The notes: generated from the letters alone by a model not told the origin. 25,908 bases of DNA from Metaruminococcus_A gallistercoris (GCA_904394975.1 CAJFNQ010000033.1:1-25908), one strand, 5' to 3'. Shown: positions 12,292-20,538, counted from the stretch's first letter. Made by a program: numbers and translations.

Positions 12292-13655
12292 TGGATTTGA
12301 TTCTCTCTTCAAAATATAAAGATTTTTTGAAAAACCGCTCTCCGGTCGAATTTCTGGAGGGAACAACGTTTGCAGGGAAAACAACAGTCGGCATATTCAA
12401 GTTCATGCTGATGGTAGCGGAAAGCCGCCAGAAGCTGCATATCATATCAGGCTTGGACACTGGAACCATAGAAAAGAACATCATCAACAAAGACCTGGGA
12501 ATAAAAGATATTTTCGGCGATTTGGTGGAATATCACCCAGCCGGAAAGGCGGAAACCAGTCTGCCACATCTGCTGTTTCATACATCAGGCGGAGAAAAAA
12601 CGATTTATATACTTGGGTATGATAATAAATCTCGCTGGAAAAAAGCACTTGGCGGGCAGTATGGATGCGTATACATCGACGAGATCAACGTTGCGGACAT
12701 GGAATATGTCAGAGAATCTTCTATGCGGTGCGATTATCTAATGGCCACGCTCAACCCGGATAGCCCGGACTTACCTGTTTACCGTGAATATATCAACTGC
12801 TCAAGGCCACTTCCCAAATATGCGGACGATGCGCCGCAAGAGCTGTTAAATATGTTAAATGAACCACCAAAACCCGGTTGGGTCTGGTGGTTTTTTTGCT
12901 TTGAACACAATGCAGCGCTGACCGAAGAGAAAAAGCGGCAGATCATAACCAACGTACCGAAGGGAACAAAGCAATATAAAAATAAGATCCAGGGTCTGCG
13001 CGGGCGCGCTACGGGTTTGGTATTCAGCAATTTTGTTCGGGAGCGGCACGTGGTGTCGCCGGATGAAGCCGGAATGCTGGTTCGTACCAGGAAGAACCCC
13101 AAGCAGACAGAGTGGTTTGTAAAATATTCCGCTGGTCTCGATACGGCGTACAGCACAAAGTCGGCCGACACCATCGCAATGGCTTATATCGGCATCACCA
13201 ACAAAGGTCGGTGCGTTGTGCTGGATGAGCGGGTCTACAACAATGCTTCTCTTCAAACACCCATAGCCCCGAGTGATACCGCGCAGCGGTTTTCCGCTTT
13301 TCTGCAGAGAAACACGGACACATGGGGCGGCTGCCGGGATGTGTTCATTGATTCCGCAGATCAGGCGACGATCACCGAACTTGCGAAATACAAAAGGCAT
13401 AGCGGCAGCGTGTACAATTTTAACAGCGCATGGAAAAAGATGAAAATCATTGACCGCATAAATACTCAGCTCGGCTGGTTTGCGCATGACGATTTCCTTG
13501 TGTGCGATACCTGTAAAACCTACATCAGTGAGCTGGATTCTTATTCTTGGAAGGAAGAAAAAGACTTGGAGCCGGAAGATGGACACGACCACATGATCAA
13601 TGCTGTGCAGTACGCATGGATTCCATATAAGACAATGATTGGAGTGAAGTCATGA
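12291..13655 (+). CDS. terL: Terminase large subunit
   Basis: 454 aa. ATPase: Walker-A-like GTTFAGKTT (residues 24-32, Lys30), Walker B CVYIDE (Asp130-Glu131), coupling motif ATLNPDSP (152-159). RNase-H-fold nuclease: GLDTAYS (Asp284), FIDSADQ (Asp354), and DGHDHMINA (Asp433). The order and length fit PBSX/SPP1-like large terminases, which drive ATP-dependent packaging and cut concatemers. The nuclease and ATPase residues appear intact. The portal gene overlaps its stop by 4 bases. Confidence 0.95.
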   Translation: MDLILSSKYKDFLKNRSPVEFLEGTTFAGKTTVGIFKFMLMVAESRQKLHIISGLDTGTIEKNIINKDLGIKDIFGDLVEYHPAGKAETSLPHLLFHTSGGEKTIYILGYDNKSRWKKALGGQYGCVYIDEINVADMEYVRESSMRCDYLMATLNPDSPDLPVYREYINCSRPLPKYADDAPQELLNMLNEPPKPGWVWWFFCFEHNAALTEEKKRQIITNVPKGTKQYKNKIQGLRGRATGLVFSNFVRERHVVSPDEAGMLVRTRKNPKQTEWFVKYSAGLDTAYSTKSADTIAMAYIGITNKGRCVVLDERVYNNASLQTPIAPSDTAQRFSAFLQRNTDTWGGCRDVFIDSADQATITELAKYKRHSGSVYNFNSAWKKMKIIDRINTQLGWFAHDDFLVCDTCKTYISELDSYSWKEEKDLEPEDGHDHMINAVQYAWIPYKTMIGVKS

Positions 13656-15115
13656 CAATTGTAAACCGTTTTAAAAAAGCGATCGTCAGCTTTTTAAGGC
13701 TTGACCCGGCAGACAGGCAGTCAGTCCAAATCAAACAGAGCATGGACTTTTTGACGACTGCTTTCCGCAGCCGGTTGTGGTATCACGGGGATGCGTATGA
13801 ACTAAACCAATTTTACAGCCAGATTTCCGGTGAGGGGACCATGCCGTTTTGGGGCTCGGTCTCAACGTCCGGGCTGGATGTCCGGAAGATCCACACAGGG
13901 CTGCCGCGGATCATCGTTGATACACTGACAAACATTGTGATCCGTGACCTGAACGACTTTACATTTGACGACATTGTCAAAAAAGAGTTGTGGGACCGGA
14001 CCGAAGAGGAAAACAACGTGAAGCGCTTGCTGAAAACAGCATTGCGGGATGCCCTGATCGTAGGCGACGGCGCGTTTAAAATTTCCATCCATCCGGATGT
14101 TTCACAGGCCCCAATCGTTGAATGGTATCCGCAGGAGCGGGTCCGGTTCCGGTATGACCATGGGCGGATCAAGGAGGTCGTATTTGAAAACGAGTATGTG
14201 GTAGATCATCAAAAATACATTTTGTCAGAGCATTACGGGTTCGGTTATGTGACGTATGAATTGGCCGACACAAACGGGACTCCGCAAAATTTGAACGATG
14301 TCCCTGAGCTGGCGGGACTGGAAGATGTTTCGTTTGACAAGAGCCTCATGCTGGCGGTTCCGTTTATCCTCAATGAATCGGACCGTTTCAAAGGAAGAGG
14401 ACGGTCGGTTTTTGAGGGGAAATGCGACAATTTTGACAGCTTGGATGAATGCTATTCCCAGTGGGTACACGCCATGCGTGAAAGCAGACCCACAAAGTAC
14501 ATACCGCTGTCGTTCATTCCGCGCAACGAACAGAACGGAACGCTGTTAAAGCCGAATCCGTTCGATAACCAGTTTGTACAGATTGATTCCCCGGCAAAAG
14601 AAGGGCAGATGGATAAAATCGAACTGGTGCAGCCGGTTTTTCCTTCCGAAGCGTATCTGCAGACCTATGTGACCGCGCTGGATCTGTGCTTGCAGGGGAT
14701 CATCTCTCCCTCTACCCTCGGGATAGACACCAAAAAGCTCGACAATGCGGAAGCGCAGCGGGAGAAAGAAAAGACGACGCTTTATACACGAAACGGGATC
14801 ATTGAGGTGTTTTCAGCGGTCATCAAAAAGCTGGTGGAAGCGGTTCTCAACGCAGAAAACACGCTGAATCAAAAGCCGCTTGAAAAAACGAATGTTGACG
14901 TGAGTTTCGGCGAGTATGCGAATCCGTCGTTCGAAGCAGTTGTTGAGACGTTGTCGAACCCCAATACTCCGATGTCGATTGAAGCAAAAGTCGATGAGAT
15001 GTGGGGGGACAGCAAGGACTCTGACTGGAAAGCGGAAGAGGTAAAGCGCATCAAAGAGCAGTCAGGAATCGTAGAAGAAGATACACCTGAGGTTGGATTT
15101 GGAGGGCTGTCATGA
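13652..15115 (+). CDS. Portal protein
   Basis: A 487-aa product, ATG 13652 overlapping the terL stop. The central region is the portal core, with VEWYPQERVRFRYDHGRIKE, EKEKTTLYTRNGIIEVFSAV (the long stem/crown helix) and a C-terminal segment ANPSFEAVVETLSNPNTPMS typical of SPP1 gp6-like portals of Clostridia phages. It forms the dodecameric DNA gate of the capsid vertex. A small ORF follows with a 4-base overlap. Confidence 0.9.
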   Translation: MTIVNRFKKAIVSFLRLDPADRQSVQIKQSMDFLTTAFRSRLWYHGDAYELNQFYSQISGEGTMPFWGSVSTSGLDVRKIHTGLPRIIVDTLTNIVIRDLNDFTFDDIVKKELWDRTEEENNVKRLLKTALRDALIVGDGAFKISIHPDVSQAPIVEWYPQERVRFRYDHGRIKEVVFENEYVVDHQKYILSEHYGFGYVTYELADTNGTPQNLNDVPELAGLEDVSFDKSLMLAVPFILNESDRFKGRGRSVFEGKCDNFDSLDECYSQWVHAMRESRPTKYIPLSFIPRNEQNGTLLKPNPFDNQFVQIDSPAKEGQMDKIELVQPVFPSEAYLQTYVTALDLCLQGIISPSTLGIDTKKLDNAEAQREKEKTTLYTRNGIIEVFSAVIKKLVEAVLNAENTLNQKPLEKTNVDVSFGEYANPSFEAVVETLSNPNTPMSIEAKVDEMWGDSKDSDWKAEEVKRIKEQSGIVEEDTPEVGFGGLS

Positions 15116-15330
15116 CCATCGTGATTGGAAACAAAACAATGAATGCAACAAAATCCGCGGCGGACAAGCTGCTCGCCGTAGCTTCCGGGTTTGTCAGGCA
15201 GGGGATCTACGCAGTACGGAAAGGGAATTACATAGAACTCAAAAACCAGACCTTTTCTTCGAAAAACGCTTTGATGAAAGAAGTGCAGAAGTATAACCGC
15301 TTAGGATTTACCGTTTTGTGGAACTGGTGA
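15112..15330 (+). CDS. Unknown 72-aa protein between portal and minor capsid
   Basis: ATG 15112 overlaps the portal stop (ATGA), with GGAGGGCTGTC just upstream. Starts MTIVIGNKTMNATKSAADKL and ends GFTVLWNW; it is basic and helical followed by a beta-type end. No family recognised. An upstream-shifted frame (15093-15296) is a shadow. Its place in the head cassette suggests a small virion or assembly protein. Confidence 0.65.
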   Translation: MTIVIGNKTMNATKSAADKLLAVASGFVRQGIYAVRKGNYIELKNQTFSSKNALMKEVQKYNRLGFTVLWNW

Positions 15331-15334
15331 TGAC

Positions 15335-17056
15335 ATGGAAGAGTACAGCTTGAGGGAAGCCTTCCGTGCGGTAGAGGATCAGCTGATAGACAGCATGATC
15401 CGAAACATGAAGCGGCACATTGAAAAAGAAGCCGAAGAAGGCATGAGCTATGCAATGTGGCAAGCGGAACAACTTAAGGCTCTGTCAGAATATCAAAAAG
15501 AGAATGAGGAAAAGTTCTCTCCGTATTTTGAAGAAACGAACGCCCGAATTGATGAGGCCATCAAACAGGCATATGAAATCGGAGGCCTCGAACAGGAAGC
15601 TAAAATCCTAGAGGCCATCAAAAACGGCTGGAAAACCACGAAAAACACCAAGGGAACGAGCGGAACTTTTTTCCGTGTAAACTCAAAAAAGCTGAATGCT
15701 TTTGCTAAGGCGACAGCAGACGACCTGAAAAAAGCGGAATATGCCACTTTAAGACAGGCAAACGACCAATACCGCAAGGCGATTTTTAATGCGGGGGTCT
15801 ATTTCAACACCGGTGCGGGAACGCTTCCGCAGTGCATCGACATGGCGACAAAGGAGTTTCTTTCTCGTGGTATTACGTCAGTTGAATATAAAAACGGCGC
15901 AAGAGTGCCGCTTGATGTGTACGCAGAAATGGCACTGCGCACAGCGAGCACGAGAGCATACCTGCAGGGAGAAGCAGACCGACGCTCAGATTGGGGCATC
16001 AGCACTGTTTTGGTAGCCCCCAGAGGAGCAGCGTGCCCGCGCTGCATGCCGTGGACGAACCGGGTGTATTACGATGACGTTTGGGGCAGTGTTCCGGTGA
16101 GTGATTCAAAATACCCCAGACTTTCCTCCGCGATCGATGGCGGCTTATATCACCCAAACTGCAAAGACGGGCACACCACCTATTTTGAAGGGGTAACAAC
16201 GCCGCCGAAGCGGGTGACCAAAGCCCAGCAGGAAGAGGCAGAGCGCATTTACTCGCTTGAGCAGAAGCAACGGTACAATGAAAACCAAATCAGAAAATAT
16301 AAGCGGCTTTCAAACGGAAGTATTTCCCCGGAGAACAAAACGTGGTATGATGATAAGGTAAAGTACTGGCAAAAGCGAAACCGGGACTTTGTAAAAGAGA
16401 ACAGCGACGTTCTAAGGCGCCATCCGGAACGCGAAGGGCTTAGAGGGGTCACGTTTCCGGCGCTAAAAGATATTGACTACCTGAACGACTTGCCGGATGA
16501 ATTTTTAACCGAAAAGCCAATTACACTGTCGTCAATTTCTTCAGTTAAGCCTTTTGCGTGTGAAACCCTGACAAAAGAGGGGCAAAATCAACTCGCGAAC
16601 GCTAATAAACGCTTGCTTACAGAAATGGCAAAGCATCCGCTTGGAACAGAAGGTGCTGTTTGCTTTACGACAAAAATGGAGCGTCTTACTTCAAAAACAA
16701 TTGTCGGGAAAGTTGGAGACAAAAGCGTTAAAGTGCCAGACTATAATGTGCCTTATGTGCTTGCCCACACCCACCCGGATGGGCAAACGTTTTCTCTTTC
16801 TGACATTGAGGCTTTTATAAGGCGCGATAACCTTAAACTTATGCTTGCTGTAGGAAATGATGGTTCGGTTTATGCGCTGGAAAAAGTAGCAAATTATAGT
16901 CAAATAGAAGCTAAAAGAATGTTGGGTCACGTTTTAGAAAAACATCCGAATTTTGCTGAAAATCTAACGAGGTATTATGCTTTTGTAAACGATTTTTTTG
17001 AGGAGGCCGAAAAATATGGAATCTCGTATTACAGCAGAAGAAATACAGTACTATAA
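15335..17056 (+). CDS. Minor capsid protein (Phage_min_cap2/MuF-like) with C-terminal JAB-like effector domain
   Basis: 573 aa. Residues about 1-220 are the helical minor-head part. Residues 225-290 carry the MuF-like core, with CPRC (C234, C237), RLSSAIDGGLYHPNCKDGH (H273, C276). Residues about 295-360 are a charged linker. Residues about 395-573 form a separate domain: GTEGAVCF (Glu439), then H478-T-H480-P481-x5-S487-x2-D490, close to the metal-binding HxHPx(5-7)SxxD signature of JAB/MPN metallopeptidases, and AVGNDGSVYALEK. Such tips on MuF-type capsid proteins are known as polymorphic phage toxins. The next gene overlaps its 3' end by 41 bases, as expected for a toxin-immunity pair. Toxin or peptidase activity is inference; a capsid-maturation role is the alternative. 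Confidence 0.8.
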   Translation: MEEYSLREAFRAVEDQLIDSMIRNMKRHIEKEAEEGMSYAMWQAEQLKALSEYQKENEEKFSPYFEETNARIDEAIKQAYEIGGLEQEAKILEAIKNGWKTTKNTKGTSGTFFRVNSKKLNAFAKATADDLKKAEYATLRQANDQYRKAIFNAGVYFNTGAGTLPQCIDMATKEFLSRGITSVEYKNGARVPLDVYAEMALRTASTRAYLQGEADRRSDWGISTVLVAPRGAACPRCMPWTNRVYYDDVWGSVPVSDSKYPRLSSAIDGGLYHPNCKDGHTTYFEGVTTPPKRVTKAQQEEAERIYSLEQKQRYNENQIRKYKRLSNGSISPENKTWYDDKVKYWQKRNRDFVKENSDVLRRHPEREGLRGVTFPALKDIDYLNDLPDEFLTEKPITLSSISSVKPFACETLTKEGQNQLANANKRLLTEMAKHPLGTEGAVCFTTKMERLTSKTIVGKVGDKSVKVPDYNVPYVLAHTHPDGQTFSLSDIEAFIRRDNLKLMLAVGNDGSVYALEKVANYSQIEAKRMLGHVLEKHPNFAENLTRYYAFVNDFFEEAEKYGISYYSRRNTVL

Positions 17057-17189
17057 AGATTATCTAAAGGCGCATCCGATTGATCATTCTTACGATGAAG
17101 AGGCGGAACTTTTTGATGGCAAAATCCCATATGATCAATTTTTAGCCCGCCTTTATTATTCCATATTGGAGCAGGTGGGAGAAGATTGA
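17016..17189 (+). CDS. Candidate immunity protein 1, 57 aa
   Basis: ATG 17016 follows GAGGAGG (17000-17006) and lies inside the last 41 bases of the minor capsid gene. Short acidic protein with a helix (ITAEEIQYYKDYLKAHP) and the motif PIDHSYDEEAELFDG. It is clearly paralogous to the second small gene (17396-17617): both share IT.E.I......L...PIDH.YDEEAEL.DG..P. It lacks the ~16 C-terminal residues of the paralogue and ends (VGED) exactly where the orphan tip begins, so it may have been truncated by the insertion. Proposed to neutralise the adjoining tip. Inference. Confidence 0.7.
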   Translation: MESRITAEEIQYYKDYLKAHPIDHSYDEEAELFDGKIPYDQFLARLYYSILEQVGED

Positions 17190-17430
17190 GGATTTTATAA
17201 GGCGCGATAATCTTAAACTTATGCTTGCCGCAGGAAATGATGGTTCGGTTTATGCCCTAGAAAAGACAGGTTCTTATAAAAGATATGATGCAGACGTATA
17301 TCTTGAGGAGATAGAGTCGCACTATCCTAATCGATTGGACGGGGTAGCGGAATACCTAGAGTTTATAAACGCTTTTTATAAGGAGGCCGAAAACCATGGC
17401 ATACGATATTACGCCCGAAAGAATCAATAG
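17185..17430 (+). pseudogene. Orphan copy of the last 81 residues of the capsid effector tip
   Basis: An open frame without its own start or ribosome site. From 17185 (IEDFIRRDNLKLMLAAGNDG) it aligns without gaps to residues 491-571 of the minor capsid protein (IEAFIRRDNLKLMLAVGNDG), to a stop at 17428-17430. The first ~80 bases are nearly identical at DNA level (about 7 differences). The rest diverges strongly in sequence but keeps the AEnHGIRYYARKN end. The HTHP metal motif is not included. It looks like a displaced tip module, expressed only if recombined onto the capsid gene. ATG 17221 is an internal Met without a ribosome site. Confidence 0.8.
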
Positions 17431-17617
17431 GTGGAAAAGCTGGCTGGAAAAAAATCCAATCGACCACGCCTATGACGAGGAAGCAGAACTGCTTGACGGA
17501 GACGTGCCGATGGCACAACTTGATTCCAGACAATGCTACCGACTTCTCAAGCGTGCCGAAGAACTAGGCCTTATAAAAATTGACCCAGAAGAGGAAAAAA
17601 GCTGGTTCGTTGGGTAA
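17396..17617 (+). CDS. Candidate immunity protein 2, 73 aa
   Basis: ATG 17396 follows AAGGAGG about 12 bases upstream and overlaps the end of the orphan tip by 35 bases, the same arrangement as the first pair. Begins MAYDITPERINRWKSWLEKN, then PIDHAYDEEAELLDGDVP, and a C-terminal helix LLKRAEELGLIKIDPEEE. Paralogue of the 57-aa gene at 17016, longer at the C-terminus. Its cognate would be the orphan tip. A terminator follows at once, so tip genes and immunity genes form one unit at the end of the head cassette. Confidence 0.7.
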   Translation: MAYDITPERINRWKSWLEKNPIDHAYDEEAELLDGDVPMAQLDSRQCYRLLKRAEELGLIKIDPEEEKSWFVG

Positions 17618-17681
17618 CTTCCCAACGTGATTTTCATATTTTGCTTTAAAGCATCTGTTTGAAAACAGGTGCTTTTTTTAT
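17608..17681 (+). terminator. Two hairpins ending the capsid-effector unit
   Basis: CGTTGGG (17608-17614) / CCCAACG (17621-17627) is a 7-bp stem over the stop codon of the second small gene. Then AAGCATCTGT (17649-17658) pairs with ACAGGTGCTT (17665-17674; one G-T) and runs into seven T (from 17673): a good intrinsic terminator. It separates the effector unit from the scaffold/major capsid genes. Confidence 0.75.
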
Positions 17682-17776
17682 GCCCAAAACGTGTTATGGC
17701 GTAAAACTGTCACGGCTGCCGACGGGCTGAAAACGGAATGGTCATACGGACTGAAAACGGAAAGGAAGATGTTACA

Positions 17777-18373
17777 ATGGCAGAAACAAACCAGAATCAA
17801 ACCGCCGCTCCTGCTGCGGAACCGACGCCGGCTTCCGTGTCCGGCACAAACCCTGCACCGGCGCAGAAGAATTACGACGCGCTGTTCGAGAAGCTCGACA
17901 GCATCCTGTCGAAGCGGAGCGAAGGCCTTGCGAAATCCGCTTTAAAAGACAACGGGCTTGAGGAGGAAGAAGTCAAAGCCGCGCTGTCTGAATACAGAAG
18001 CCGGAAGGAACAGCAGGCGCAGGAGGTCCAAAACAATCTTGCGGAGCTGACCAAGGAAAACAAGGCGCTGAAAGCGCAGCTCCTTCAGGGGAGAATCGAA
18101 TCCGCAGCATCCAGACAGGCGTTTGAGCTTGGGCTTGAGGCCAAAAGCGTACCCTACCTTGTGAAAATGGCTGACTTCGCACAAGCGGTAGGTGACGACG
18201 GTACGATCGATGAAGAAAAAGTGAAATCTGCGGTTGAAAAAGTGCTTGAAGATATCCCGGGTCTAAAGCCTTCCGCAGCGAAAAACACCGGGTTTGTGAA
18301 AGTGGGAGCACAGAGCACAGACGATGTTCCGTCGCATGACGACAGGTTAAGACGTGCTTTTGGGCTCAAATAA
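17777..18373 (+). CDS. Scaffolding protein (DUF4355-like)
   Basis: 198 aa from ATG 17777, preceded by AAAGGAAG; the frame is open to 17738 but without a ribosome site. N-terminal Pro/Ala-rich disordered part, central coiled coil rich in Glu/Lys (SEYRSRKEQQAQEVQNNLAE), then a basic C-terminus ending DDRLRRAFGLK. Layout and position right before the major capsid gene are those of phage scaffolding proteins, which guide procapsid assembly and are then released. Confidence 0.85.
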   Translation: MAETNQNQTAAPAAEPTPASVSGTNPAPAQKNYDALFEKLDSILSKRSEGLAKSALKDNGLEEEEVKAALSEYRSRKEQQAQEVQNNLAELTKENKALKAQLLQGRIESAASRQAFELGLEAKSVPYLVKMADFAQAVGDDGTIDEEKVKSAVEKVLEDIPGLKPSAAKNTGFVKVGAQSTDDVPSHDDRLRRAFGLK

Positions 18374-18391
18374 TAAGGAGGAAATCATAGT

Positions 18392-19264
18392 ATGGCAAAT
18401 GCAATCACACTCGCCAAAAAGTATATCCCGTTGCTGGATGAGGTCTACCAGAGCGCGATTTTGACCGCTGACCTTGAAAGTGACGCGTCTCTTGCGCGTG
18501 ACGGGGCAAACACAAACGAGATCATCATTCCCAAAATGACCATGCAGGGACTTGCCGACTACAGCCGAAGCAGCGGCTATGTATCCGGTGACATGACCCT
18601 GACCTGGGAAACGGTAAAATTCAACTACGAGCGCGGCCGTATGTTCTCGGTCGACGCAATGGACAACGAGGAAACGCAGGACATTGCGTTCGGAATGCTT
18701 GGCGGTGAATTTATCCGCACCAAAGTAGTCGGCGAAGTAGATGCGTTCCGGTTCGCAACCTATGCGGCGAAGGCACCTTCGGCAAACACTGCGACGGGAG
18801 AATTGGCAACCGGCGCAGATGTGGTGGCCGCTCTGCGCACAAGTACCAGTAAAATGGACGAAGCGCAGGTCAACACCGGCTCAAGGTTTTTGTACATCAC
18901 GCCGACACTGTACGGGCTGATCCAGGATATGGATACCACAAAATCCCGTGAGGTGCTCGCACGGTTCACGAAGGTGATCCAGGTGCCGCAGGCCCGCTTT
19001 TATTCTGCGATTGACCTTTATGATGGTACCACAGGTGGCGAAGAAGATGGCGGCTACGCGAAGGCTTCCGCGGGTAAGGACATCAACTTTATGATCATTG
19101 AGAAATCGGCGATCATGCAGTACACCAAGCACGCACTTCCGAAAATCATCGACCCGAACGCAAATCAGAGCGGAGATGCGTGGAAGTACGGTTACCGCAA
19201 CTACGGTCTTGCCGCAGTGTATGAAAATAAGGTGGACGGCATTGCGCTGCACACCAAAGCGTAA
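18392..19264 (+). CDS. Major capsid protein
   Basis: A 290-aa product. AAGGAGG precedes ATG 18392. It has an N-terminal arm (MANAITLAKKYIPLLDEVYQ), a beta-rich body with VKFNYERGRMFSVDAMDNEE, SRFLYITPTLYGLIQDMD, and a C-terminal YGLAAVYENKVDGIALHTKA. This is the HK97-fold coat protein family usual in this phage type, located directly after the scaffold. No protease domain is seen. Confidence 0.9.
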   Translation: MANAITLAKKYIPLLDEVYQSAILTADLESDASLARDGANTNEIIIPKMTMQGLADYSRSSGYVSGDMTLTWETVKFNYERGRMFSVDAMDNEETQDIAFGMLGGEFIRTKVVGEVDAFRFATYAAKAPSANTATGELATGADVVAALRTSTSKMDEAQVNTGSRFLYITPTLYGLIQDMDTTKSREVLARFTKVIQVPQARFYSAIDLYDGTTGGEEDGGYAKASAGKDINFMIIEKSAIMQYTKHALPKIIDPNANQSGDAWKYGYRNYGLAAVYENKVDGIALHTKA

Positions 19265-19278
19265 GAGAGGGGAAAACA

Positions 19279-19425
19279 ATGGCTAAAACAATCGGCAGAC
19301 TATTTAAACCGGAAAAGCCGGCCGACAACAAAAAAGAAGTGATGGAGAAGCTGAAAGCGGAAGGGATTGAGTTCGACTCAAAACTTCCGCTTTCTGAGCT
19401 TCGCAAACTGCTTGTACAAAAATAA
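19279..19425 (+). CDS. Small HeH/LEM-like protein, 48 aa
   Basis: A short ORF with GAGAGGGG before ATG 19279. MAKTIGRLFKPEKPADNKKE, then VMEKLKAEGIEFDSKLPLSE and LRKLLVQK. The second half (KLKAEGIEFDSKLPLSELRK) matches the helix-extended-loop-helix (HeH/LEM/SAP-like) pattern common in small proteins next to phage coat genes. Role unknown; head decoration or DNA binding possible. Confidence 0.75.
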   Translation: MAKTIGRLFKPEKPADNKKEVMEKLKAEGIEFDSKLPLSELRKLLVQK

Positions 19426-19440
19426 GAGGAGGCAAGACCT

Positions 19441-19818
19441 GTGGCCTATGCAGATGTTTCATACTACATGGACGAGTACAAAGGCACTGTGCTGACCGAA
19501 GAAAACGCGGACCGCTATTTAGGCACTGCAAGCGACATAGTTGACCAGCTGACGTTTTACCGGATCCACGCGATCCTGTTTGAAAATCTGACCGAGTTCC
19601 AAAAGGAAATTATAAAAAGCGTGGTTTGCGCGGTTGCGGATTTTTCTTGTGAAAATGAAGACCTGGTAGAAAGCGCGGTGTCGTCGTATTCAATCAACGG
19701 CGTATCAATTGGCTCTGGGATTTCTCCTTCAGTCAAATTGGTAGGCGGCATGTACATTCCGTCTTTGGCGTACCAGAAGCTGTTGGCTACAGGGTTGTGC
19801 GTTCCGGTTTGCAGGTGA
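19441..19818 (+). CDS. Head-tail connector (adaptor) protein
   Basis: 125 aa from GTG 19441 with GAGGAGGC upstream. Starts MAYADVSYYMDEYKGTVLTE, with helices typical of the gp6/gp15 adaptor fold that sits under the portal, and an Ala/Ser-rich end. Position just after the coat protein and before the stopper gene fits. Family assignment is by layout and pattern. Confidence 0.75.
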   Translation: MAYADVSYYMDEYKGTVLTEENADRYLGTASDIVDQLTFYRIHAILFENLTEFQKEIIKSVVCAVADFSCENEDLVESAVSSYSINGVSIGSGISPSVKLVGGMYIPSLAYQKLLATGLCVPVCR

Positions 19819-19822
19819 TTTT

Positions 19823-20155
19823 ATGAAGTACCCAAAACTTGTGCGTATCGCAAAAACGCCAATCCACGTTTTAATTACGGCAGAAGAGCCGAATGAATTT
19901 AACGAGCGCGAAGTTCTGGCGGAGTTAGACTTGTTCTGTAATTTTCAAGCAAGTGCCAAGCTCGTTTACACCAACGAAAAGCAGTCTGTGACGCTTTCTG
20001 GTACGGCGTTTTTTGACGGGGACATTCTTCCGGGTGTGGGGTTCATTTCTTCCGGAACAGTGACGGTATTTGGCGAAGAAAGGATAATTTTTCACGGGAC
20101 CAAGGCACGAAACTTAGACGGCACCGTGAATTACACCAAGCTGGAGCTGATCTGA
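19823..20155 (+). CDS. Head closure (stopper) protein, gp16-like
   Basis: 110 aa. Beta-rich protein (SAKLVYTNEKQSVTLSGTAF, FDGDILPGVGFISSGTVTVF) with the shape of the SPP1 gp16 stopper family, in the usual slot after the adaptor. Its stop overlaps the next start (TGATGG). Confidence 0.7.
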   Translation: MKYPKLVRIAKTPIHVLITAEEPNEFNEREVLAELDLFCNFQASAKLVYTNEKQSVTLSGTAFFDGDILPGVGFISSGTVTVFGEERIIFHGTKARNLDGTVNYTKLELI

Positions 20156-20538
20156 TGGTAAAGGTAAAAAGCAGTGTTAAAATTTACACGCCCCGCGTAA
20201 AGGCAATCGACAAAGCGTCCGTCAAAGCGCTTGAGATGACCGCCGAGGCGCTTCACACAGAAGTTGTGGAAGCTCAAGTCATGCCATTTTACAAAGGAAC
20301 TATGCAGGACAAAAGTACGTTTGTAGATGCGTCAAGGTCATCGCGCGGAATAGTCTCTCTAGTAGTAAACACTAAATACGCTAGGCGGCTGTATTTCCAC
20401 CCCGAGTATCATTTTCAGAAAACGGAAAACCCTAACGCGCAAGGCCGCTGGTTAGAGTGGTGGATAAACGGCAATAAAAAAACTTTTTGTCGTGATGCGT
20501 ACGCACAGTTTTTGTCTCAGAATGGGGGGATTCGGTGA
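20155..20538 (+). CDS. Minor capsid / neck protein (tail completion type)
   Basis: 127 aa. The KYARRLYFHPEYHFQKTENP followed by GRWLEWWINGNKKTF motif is that of the Minor_capsid_2 (HK97 gp10-like) family. Basic N-terminus. Next to the stopper and tail terminator, so it probably works at the head-tail joint. Starts by ATG overlapping the previous stop. Confidence 0.8.
   Translation: MVKVKSSVKIYTPRVKAIDKASVKALEMTAEALHTEVVEAQVMPFYKGTMQDKSTFVDASRSSRGIVSLVVNTKYARRLYFHPEYHFQKTENPNAQGRWLEWWINGNKKTFCRDAYAQFLSQNGGIR

Noticed and set aside
12855..13592. 245-aa minus-strand ORF
   Set aside because: Antisense shadow of terL, whose motifs are complete.
17221..17430. Independent 69-aa gene starting at ATG 17221
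   Set aside because: No ribosome site; the homology to the capsid tip begins upstream at 17185, so it is a start-less module.
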